From Smallanthus sonchifolius (lineage: Eukaryota > Streptophyta > Magnoliopsida > Asterales > Asteraceae), in assembly GCA_023525975.1 (NCBI GenBank), contig CM042032.1:35568001-35632000 (forward strand): a stretch of 64,000 bases of DNA, read 5' to 3'. The notes under the pieces are model-generated. The model worked only from the letters and a program-made list of their open reading frames with translations, made no database searches and was not told the DNA's origin. Of the stretch, positions 57,126-64,000 are shown in pieces; position 1 is the stretch's first letter; the number at the start of each line of letters is the position of its first letter. A program made the position numbers and the translations under genes.

Positions 57126-57620
57126 ATTTTGACTTAATGTGGTTTAAGTCAAACCATTATGAGATAATGGTGAAATTGGTGTAATTTGACCTTATGTGGT
57201 ATAGGGTCAAACTAATATATGAAATTGGTGTAATTTGACCTTAGGTGCTATAGGGTCAAACTAAAGTATGTGAATTGGTGCAATCTGACTTATGTGGTAT
57301 AGGGTCAAACTATTATGTTGATTTGGTGTAATTTGACTATGTGGCTAATAGTCAAACTTAAATGTGTAAATGTGGTGAATAAGTGTGATTTGGCTATGTG
57401 GTTAATAGTCAAACTTAAATGTAGTGTTTGGTAAATAGGTGTAAGTTGACTTATGTGGTTATTGGTCAAACTTGAATGTAGTATGTGGTAGAATTGGTGT
57501 AATTGGCTTAATGTGGAAATTAGCCAAACTAAGTTATTGAATGTGGTTAAATGGTGTAAATGACTCATTGTGGTTAGAGTCAACTAAAATGTAGAATGTG
57601 GTAATAATTGACTAAAATTG
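57126..57620. repeat. Array of TTTGACC...GGTCAAA hairpins, arms covarying
   Basis: About ten units of 40-60 bases with GTGTAATTTGAC and TATGTGG. Arms pair across the TATGTGG loop: TTTGACC/GGTCAAA (57185-57211), TTTGACTAT/ATAGTCAAA (57332-57356), TTGGCT/AGCCAA (57503-57527) and TGACTC/GAGTCA (57561-57582). Substitutions in one arm are mostly matched in the other. Confidence 0.8.
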
Positions 57621-57659
57621 GCCTTATGTGGTAAAAGTCAACCGTTGGTGGTAAAACGG

Positions 57660-57830
57660 TAAATTGATTTATTACATGAAGTGAGGATACTTCATAGGGG
57701 TGACGTGAAGTCAAATACATCACAGGTGGTAGTGAGATCAAATACCTCACGGGTGGAAGTGACGTCAAATACTTCACGGGTGACATGAAGTAAAATACTT
57801 CATGGGTCGGCATGGACTCAAATACTTCAT
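57660..57830. repeat. Array of CATGAAGTA-TACTTCATG hairpins
   Basis: Six units of about 25 bases. Examples: ATGAAGT-GAGGAT-ACTTCAT (57677-57695), CATGAAGTAAAATACTTCAT (57765-57784), and one unit where both arms lost a base to give GTGAG/CTCAC. It follows the TTTGACC array directly. Confidence 0.8.
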
Positions 57831-58630
57831 GTGGGAAAGCGAGGGGTGGTTCTCATGTTAGACATGTGGATATGTCTCATTAATGGATGGTATAATGTAG
57901 CACTTGTATGGGGTTATTACATATCAAAGTTGTAGGATATTGTTGCTTGAACAAAGAAATGTTAGAACTTGAAGTTAAATACTTCAAGAGTGAAAAAAAC
58001 GAGTTGTGGTTCTCGTGTCGGGTGTGTCTAATAATTAATATTATAACCTTCGGTGATTAAAACATTTACAAAATGTTGTTGGTTGTCTAAAATGAATTGG
58101 GGTCGAGTCGAGAGGGTCGAAATGGTCAAAAACTACACATATGGTGGTGCTGAAGAGGGGCTGGAGTCTAGGACGCTGAAAATGGCATCTAGGACGCTGA
58201 TTGGATGCCAACATGGGTTGTTGGACGCCAATTGGCTGATTTTTGGGGTTTTGGCCTGTTGTTGTAAAGACTTGCGAGAGGTCCCTAGGACTTCTTATCT
58301 TTACTAACCATGTTCAAATTGATGTTTTGAATGTAGGGAAAGCTCCTAGTGATATCGGGTCTCACATCATGTGGATTGAATTCTCGTGGTTGTGCTTTGA
58401 AATTGTTTATGTTATTCTTCTCGTGTGGAGTCTTTATAAACTGTTTGGGGTCGTTACAAGTTGTAGATAACTTGTTGATAACTTTTGTTTAAACTAAAAC
58501 TGTGAAAAGTGTGATAGTTTTATTCCTGTTTGTAAAACTTAATGTGTGGATACATTAAATGTCATTTTGGGACCGCTTCCATGTCATTTTAAAAAGATTA
58601 AATCGGTTTGAATTGGTGGGTGTTACAACT

Positions 58631-58642
58631 TGGTATCAGAGC
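58631..58642 (+). promoter_or_regulatory. Primer binding site of G3
   Basis: TGGTATCAGAGC three bases after the LTR end at 58627; initiator tRNA-Met type. It fixes the LTR 3' end and the plus orientation. Confidence 0.92.
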
Positions 58643-60870
58643 AATGGTTTGAGGTATTTGGTGTGCGAAACACCGAACTAAAACTTATAATGCTCTTGAT
58701 ATGGTCAGAGAAATGAGAATCCATTGATGGCATGACCGAGACACAGAGCTTAAAGGAGGAGGTTAGTATTGATTATGTGTTAGTTGTTCTAATTGGTGTC
58801 CAATGTGAACTAATTACGCCAAAAGTTGTTAAGGGATTCGTTATATGGAGATAGTGATTGTAATTGGGCATATTACATTATCAAGCATGCCTAGCCAGTA
58901 TGATTCATAATGTAACATGTGCAAATACCTTCATGATAACCATATGATGATGAACACCGAAAATGAGTAAGTGAAAGTGGTTATATGTGTATATGTATAT
59001 ATTATGTATTTGTGCATAGATGATTAGGCAAGGGAAATAAATATACACATAGGAAGAAGTCTAGCCTTATAGAGTAAGAGTAGAGGCCTATAAGTAGGTA
59101 GGGCACCTACAAAGTTTTTACTAGACGGTCGGGGATGACTAGGGGAAACATAACTTAGTGGGTGGAATTTGTAAATAGAAGTTTATTTAAAGACTTACAT
59201 ATGAAGGAGTCTATGGGTGTAACACCTCAAGGATGGGGATGAGCTTGGGATTAGTTGGGAGAAATGGAAAGAAACTTTTTAGTGAAGGATGGCGAAAGCT
59301 TTCCATAATGTCGTGCCAATCTTCCTTCAAGAAAGATATGGAACCTTGGGCAGTCCTCTGGAGGAAGAGTTTGAAGCCTTGAGTACGGAAGGAATAACTT
59401 AGAAGAATACGGAGAGAAAGGAAACCTTGTCTTCACAAGGGTTTCTGGTGGGCGAGCCACATGAGTAAATTGGTGGGAGTTTATTCATTAATTAATCAAC
59501 GATACATCACTATTACGGTATTGACTTGAAGCAATTCTTTGTGATAGGGTCGCGGATGTGCCATTTGACTCATTAAAGTTCTGCGGTTTAGGTGGACCAA
59601 TGTGAAGGGTGTATAGGGCCATGTGTGCATATGTGATGGTCGTTTATTCGATGATAGTCGTTTCTGTCTTCGAAGCACAGTCTTTTACGCTCATTATCTT
59701 CGTAACCTTCCCGAAATTCCCTGAAAGGAGAGGCCTTTCTTTAGAATGATTTGGTGTGCCATTTTAGCTTTGGTGGAAATACATTATTGGATAAGGCGGT
59801 GAATTCTAGTGACATATATGTTGACCCGACAATGATTGAAGTAATAAAGGGGTAAATGGTGTTTGGAGTCATATAACTTCAAAGGTGGTGTTTGAAGTCT
59901 TAGAACTTCACGACCGGTGATTGAAAATGAAGTCTTTGAACTTCAAAGGGGGAATGTAAGATTGAGATCCTTGAATCTCAAAGGATGACTTACGCTAAAG
60001 TTGTTGGGATAATCAGGGTGTTGGATTATGAAAGAGGATTTGGCTTTGGCATTTGACGTGTCCTTCTATAGGGAGACCGTATGCCTTGCCGGTTTTCTTG
60101 GTACCTCGTGTATTAGACACGGTTATGTTTTTATGCAACGAGGCAGGATTATCATGTTTTCTCCTTGACAGTTGTGAGCTTGTTTGTAGCAATTATATGA
60201 GAGAAATTGGTAAGGGAATTGATGAATCTATGCACGGGCAAGCGTTAGAAGGTTGAGTTGAATTCCTTGAACTTCTAGGTGTTCTTGAAGTCTTCGAACT
60301 TCATGGGTGTTCTTGAAGTCCTTGAACTTCATGAGTGATGAATGAGACTTAAAAGTCTCGTGGGTTGTTGTATGTTTGTTTTATAGTTTAACTTTTGGTG
60401 GCTGGGGATGAAAGGAGATACAATCAAATATGTGGTTAAAAGTGTCTCACTTAACTACGGGTTAAGGCCGAATACCAAAAGGGAACATACTCTTCCGAGT
60501 GGTCGAAGAACTTTGGTTCAAGAATGGTGTGATACGAAAAGGTACAATTGCACCTGTTGATATAGATTGAGGTGTTAGTTTCTTCTTCGATTTGGAGGAA
60601 ACTAGGTGATTAATTACCATTGGTTGAAAGATGGTGTCATCTTAGCTACCATTTGAGTATTCATATTCGACTGATTGAATTAATAAATGGTGAACGGTGT
60701 CGAATACCATTTGGTTGGGTGGTATTGGTTGTCTTGAAACTAAGAATCATGGTGTGTTTCAAGACTTAGCATGAAAGATCTATATATTGAGTGTGAATGA
60801 AAAATCCACTTAAGGTGGACAGAAAACCCTAAGTGGATTTAGGGAGGAGGTGATATGAAATTCAAGTGGG
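58643..60870 (+). mobile_element. G3 interior, mostly decayed or deleted
   Basis: Should hold gag-pol but shows no long frame. A weak gag-like stretch (WEKWKETF...LEEEFEAL, about 59260-59390) may remain. No RT, RNase H or integrase-core motif was found, so several kilobases are missing. The middle instead holds hairpin words (59870-60350) and a 10-base perfect inverted pair GTCTTGAAAC/GTTTCAAGAC (60731-60765). Confidence 0.5.
59870..60350. repeat. TTGAAGT-CCTTG-AACTTCA hairpin words
   Basis: Words TTGAAGTCTTAGAACTTCA, ATGAAGTCTTTGAACTTCAA, TTGAGATCCTTGAATCTCAA, TTGAAGTCCTTGAACTTCAT and GAGACTTAAAAGTCTC. The variant arms TTGAGAT/ATCTCAA and GAGACTT/AAGTCTC keep pairing. Spaced irregularly inside the G3 interior. 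Confidence 0.75.
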
Positions 60871-61260
60871 AACTTTGGCGATATAAACGTTTCGCTTAAA
60901 AAGGGGGTGTATCGGGTTCGAAAACGTGGGAGGCCAAGTCCCCGTTTTGTTAGACCGTTCTGACTTCACTTTAGTTTGTTACGTAGTATATCGTTAGGAG
61001 TTACTCAGGGGATCGTGTAGACTCCATGAAACATACCTCATGGTTCATCCACGAGAATGTGTGGCGAGAGAAGTGGATGTTGCTTCTCATAGAGGTATTG
61101 AACCGATAGATGATGAATGTTTCATCTAGAGGAACCGGTGGCTATCTTAGATAGAAAGGTGAAACACTTGTGGTATAAGCGGATTAACCAAGTGTTGGTT
61201 CAGCGGGGTCATTAGATAAGGTGCGGAAACTACTCGGGAATCTGAGGATAGATACTCGAG
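60871..61260 (+). pseudogene. G3 integrase C-terminus and chromodomain remnant
   Basis: Degenerate but alignable in several frames: FQVGT, RVRKRGRPSPRFVRPF, HETYLMVHPRECVA, then EEPVAILDRKVKHL and KRINQVLVQRG, the end of chromovirus integrase with the start of the chromodomain-like tail. Many stops and shifts. It shows that G3 was a chromovirus-type Gypsy related to Gypsy-1 and X. Confidence 0.65.
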
Positions 61261-61286
61261 TGTTAACCTAATAGGTTGGTGGATCT

Positions 61287-61307
61287 GGTTCCTGGGACGA
61301 AACCCAA
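61287..61307 (+). promoter_or_regulatory. Decayed pre-LTR hairpin of G3
   Basis: GGTTCCTGGGACGAAACC corresponds to the conserved hairpin before the polypurine tract in the other Gypsy copies. The expected G3 3' LTR does not follow; the reversed X LTR starts at 61308. Confidence 0.55.
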
Positions 61308-63207
61308 TGTAAGGCCCCAATCCCGGGAGGCCTCACTTGTTGGATTTACTCATTCACAAATAGTTCTTAAACTTGAATATCAAATAACGCAGTGAAAAAA
61401 CATTCAAATTAAACATCACATCATCAAACAAAACACTATCTTAACCATTCATTACATAGCCGTAAACATAAATCGTAATGGGATGCCAGTCGTCCTCGCT
61501 TGCCCAGAATCACCGTCTATTATCATAACATGTCCTTAACCCGAATATGCATACTAAAATGTCAGCTACGCTGGTGAATTCTAGCTTTTACATAAAACAT
61601 TAACTTCAAATATTTTTTCCAAAAACATAACATTCAACTTCATTAATAAAAAGTGTACGTAAAACATGCAGTAACATAACATAACACACAAGTCAACAAA
61701 CATATCGAATATGTTCTTTCTCATAACCGTCAATTCCAAACATCGCATACAGGCGGAGAAACCCCAGGATCACCACCACTAGGCCCTTCAACACCTACAT
61801 TACATGTAGGCGAAGAAACCTAGGGCCCGATACCTTAGGCCATTCAATAGCAAACTTCAAGCATGACATCACAAGGATGACATGTAACAAACTTCAACCA
61901 CGATTACCCCGTGGGGAAGGCGTACCAAACTTCAAGTACCGCACCCCGCAAGGCACAATACCAAACTTCAAGGATCACGATAATCCCCGTGGTGACCGTC
62001 TTCACTCCAGTTATACAACAGTTGGCCAACCACAAAGGCCCCCTATAAAGGTAAGACCCAAAACATACATCCCATACCCATAACCTCAATTCCTGAAGGA
62101 ATCATGGCAGATTCGTTCGCTTGTGACTTTCATAAACATTCACTTATTTACCTCAAAACTTCAGTTAAAGCATTCGTGATTTTTATAAAATCATTCATTC
62201 GTAAACACTTCGTAAACTTCATTTGGTAAAACATTTCGTAAACACATTTTCATAACTTTTCCATCTAAAACATCATTCATAAAACGTCACATCGTTACGT
62301 ATGCACACCAGCCCAAAAAAATCTTTTAAAACATTTAAAAGAAGACTCTAGAACTCACTTGATAAGCTAGTCCTGGTTGTCCTAAACAAAGGTCCAACAA
62401 CGTCACGCACGATCTGATTTGAACAGTTAAATACACATCAGACTAATCCCGAATCTAACGTTTTAACCATAATAAATTATGCGAACTTAAGGCTAAGTTC
62501 GCCCCTTATAAACCTGGCTAACATAGGCTAAGTTCGCCTGATCTTAACCTAGCGAACTTAGCAAGTTCGCTATCACAAGTTCGCTGGATCTGCCTAGCGA
62601 ATCTATCAAGTTCGCTACTTATTGGCTGCTAGCGAACATAGCAAGTTCGCTAGCCTAAGTTCGCTCAATTACCCCAGGCGAATTTGACAAGTTCGCCTGC
62701 GGGGGCTGTCATCTTCCCCAAAACCCTAAGTTTGCATGTTAATGGCGGCTCGATCTGATTACGTTGAAGATGCAAAATTTTTACCTTGAAAACTTGTATT
62801 TTTCTCCCCTGATTACAGATCTATAACTCTTTTCTCTTATGGTTCATAAAAACCCAACCTTTTTACAAAAATACCCGAAAAACCCAACATAAAAAAAACT
62901 CAGATTTAGGGCGGATCGTTACATCTTTCGATCTTCTGAGTCAGAGGTTATGCTCACGAGTGATGGTGAATCCTTCCCGTGCAATCATGAGCCGATCCCG
63001 ACACTTTCTCTCTCTACCGTTTTCTCTCTCTAAGTTTTGCAAAATGAGAGAAATGGAGGGGTTTGGCTATTTAAAGGGGAGGGCTCCCCTCTATGTTCGC
63101 CGCATAAGTTCGCCAGGCCCATTCCCCCGACCCAACCGTTGAGTCTTGTTCGTTTCTTTCGTCACGTACCGACGTCCTGTTTATTCTTTTATTTTTAGGA
63201 TGCTACA
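61308..63207 (-). repeat. X-family Gypsy 3' LTR (reversed)
   Basis: Minus strand TGTAGCATCC ... GGGGCCTTACA, 1,900 bases, directly downstream (minus strand) of the X element pol end. It contains a TTTAAATAG TATA-like box (about 63067-63075), the AGCGAACTT word array (62480-62702), a donor-like AAGTGAGTTC (about 62356) and a branch-like GTAGCTGAC (about 61562-61570). Confidence 0.85.
62480..62702. repeat. Array of AGCGAACTT-AAGTTCGCT hairpin words
   Basis: Five or six words: AGCGAACTTAGCAAGTTCGC plus T, GCGAACTTAAGGCTAAGTTC plus GC, AGCGAATCTATCAAGTTCGC plus T, and GGCGAATTTGACAAGTTCGC plus C, where the outer pair changed from A-T to G-C. It lies at the position equivalent to the GCGTACTT array of the forward X LTR. 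Confidence 0.85.
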
Positions 63208-64000
63208 AGTCTACCGCTCTTATAATAGGTTTCGTCCTCGAAACCTGTCATAAGTCGAAAAATAGAGGGTACGACTCCCTCATTTCCATGTCGGTCTCCC
63301 AAGTGGCTTCAGATCCTTTTTGTGTTTCCACTATACTTTGACCAATGGGATTACTTTATTATGTAGATGTTTCTCCTTTCGATCTAAGATAGCCGTGGGT
63401 TCTTCGATGTAGTTAAGGCTGTTATCGACCTCGATGTCGGTAAGTGGTACGTGTGCTAATTCATACGCCAAACACTTTCGCAAGTGTGATACGTGGAACG
63501 TAGGATGGATCCCACTTAACTCACCAGGCAACTCCAACCGATAGGTGACTTCACCAACCCGTGATAATATTCGGAATGGTTTGACGAACCTCGAACTTAA
63601 TTTTCCTCTTTTCCTGAATCGTATGATCCCCTTCTATGGTGACACATTCAACATTAGTTCGTCCCCAATATTAAATTCTATATACCTTCACCGTTTATCT
63701 GCATAGGATTTTTGGTGATCTTGGGCGGCCTTCATTCGTGCCTTGATCGTGTCAAACCTTTCTGACGTCTCTTTAACAACTTCGAGACTTCCCAATTCCT
63801 TCTGTCCAATTTCACCCCAACAGACGGGGGTCCTGCTTTTTCTCCCATACAACATCTCGTAAGGCAGCATGCCTATCATTGAGTGATAGTTGTGGTTGTA
63901 GGAGAACTTGGCTAACGGCAGTTGACGGTCCCAACTACCGCAAAAATCAATGATACAAGAATGGAGCATGTCCTCCAATGTTTGAATGGTCCTTTCGGAT
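63208..64000 (-). mobile_element. X-family Gypsy, 3' end of interior
   Basis: Minus-strand chromovirus-type Gypsy running off the right edge. The region next to the LTR (63208-63250) has the hairpin GGTTTCG-TCCT-CGAAACC (63229-63245) and a purine-rich AAGAGCGGTAGACT on the minus strand. Its 5' LTR and most of its interior are outside the window. Confidence 0.88.
63331..63978 (-). pseudogene. X-element integrase C-terminal part
   Basis: Minus strand: EDMLHSCIIDFCGSWDRQLP, LAKFSYNHNYHSMIGMLPYE, YGRKSRTPVCWGEIG, IKARMKAAQDHQKSYADKR (63978-63688), then after breaks SRFVKPFRILSRVGEVTYRL, HPTFHVSHLRKCLAY and YIEEPTAILDRKEKHL (to 63331). A stop near 63330 and a shift precede the chromodomain-like WKHKKD. 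The catalytic core lies beyond the window edge. Close relative of Gypsy-1. Confidence 0.87.

Larger units (their letters stand above)
53349..58627 (+). repeat. G3 Gypsy 5' LTR, rearranged
   Basis: Starts TGTAACGACCCAAC and ends GGTGGGTGTTACA, three bases before a PBS. 5,279 bases because it contains a partial X-family LTR (54220-56022) flanked by a duplicated 767-base segment of the G3 LTR itself (53452-54219 and 56023-56788). Without these it would be about 2.7 kb. It holds three groups of dyad words (57126-57620, 57660-57830 and about 58150-58240). Confidence 0.75.

Noticed and set aside
58053..58470. Two overlapping short frames at the end of the G3 LTR
   Set aside because: Inside an LTR defined by its terminus and PBS; no recognisable domain.
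60053..60256. Possible host gene fragment with Cys-rich peptide
   Set aside because: Short, unsupported by neighbouring exons, and inside the G3 interior; no family recognised.

Overview
This window is plant nuclear DNA made almost entirely of LTR retrotransposons nested in one another. No intact host gene is visible. Copia and chromodomain Gypsy elements, an Athila-like gag, plant-type primer binding sites (initiator-tRNA-Met type TGGTATCAGAGC and a tRNA-Asp type) and TA-flanked miniature repeats point to a eudicot. The element proteins recall those of Asteraceae genomes (Tanacetum, Artemisia, lettuce), but this is memory-based inference and could not be searched. Most reading frames are broken, often by stops explainable as C-to-T or G-to-A changes, as expected of methylated, silenced elements.

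Layout. 1-2147: 3' part of a Gypsy LTR. 2148-22330: a minus-strand Copia (Copia-A) split by a Gypsy solo LTR (3296-5879, duplication AAAAA) and by a full-length plus-strand Copia (Copia-B, 6043-16226, duplication ATCAT). Both insertions sit in its reverse-transcriptase/RNase H region, and its frame resumes across each. 22331-26240: non-coding DNA with inverted-repeat elements at TA microsatellites. About 26250-41115: Copia-C (plus), opened by a minus-strand solo LTR (LTR-S, 28117-28180 and 38686-40295, duplication TTCCT), itself opened by a chromovirus-type Gypsy (Gypsy-1, 28181-38685, duplication TTTCA), whose 5' LTR carries a further reversed solo LTR (28706-30831): a four-level nest. 41229-42310: tandem repeats and a miniature inverted-repeat element. 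42334-50040: a Gypsy remnant (G2) whose integrase-LTR segment is tandemly triplicated (unit about 2.04 kb). 50042-52605: minus-strand Athila-like 5' end. 52606-53348: LTR fragment. 53349-61307: a plus-strand Gypsy (G3) with a large rearranged LTR holding part of a second LTR family (X) and a mostly deleted interior. 61308-64000: LTR and 3' pol of a minus-strand X-family Gypsy running off the right edge.

Two cross-element patterns stand out. First, many of the LTRs, and some non-LTR repeats, hold arrays of short imperfect palindromes or hairpin words. The word differs between arrays, but the two arms change together, even between two LTRs of the same family. Second, at least five LTRs share a GTGAGT donor-like block and a downstream branch-point/CAG acceptor-like block, suggesting a conserved intron within the LTR. 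Copia-B also carries a long additional ORF after pol; a homologous ORF lies upstream of gag in Copia-A.
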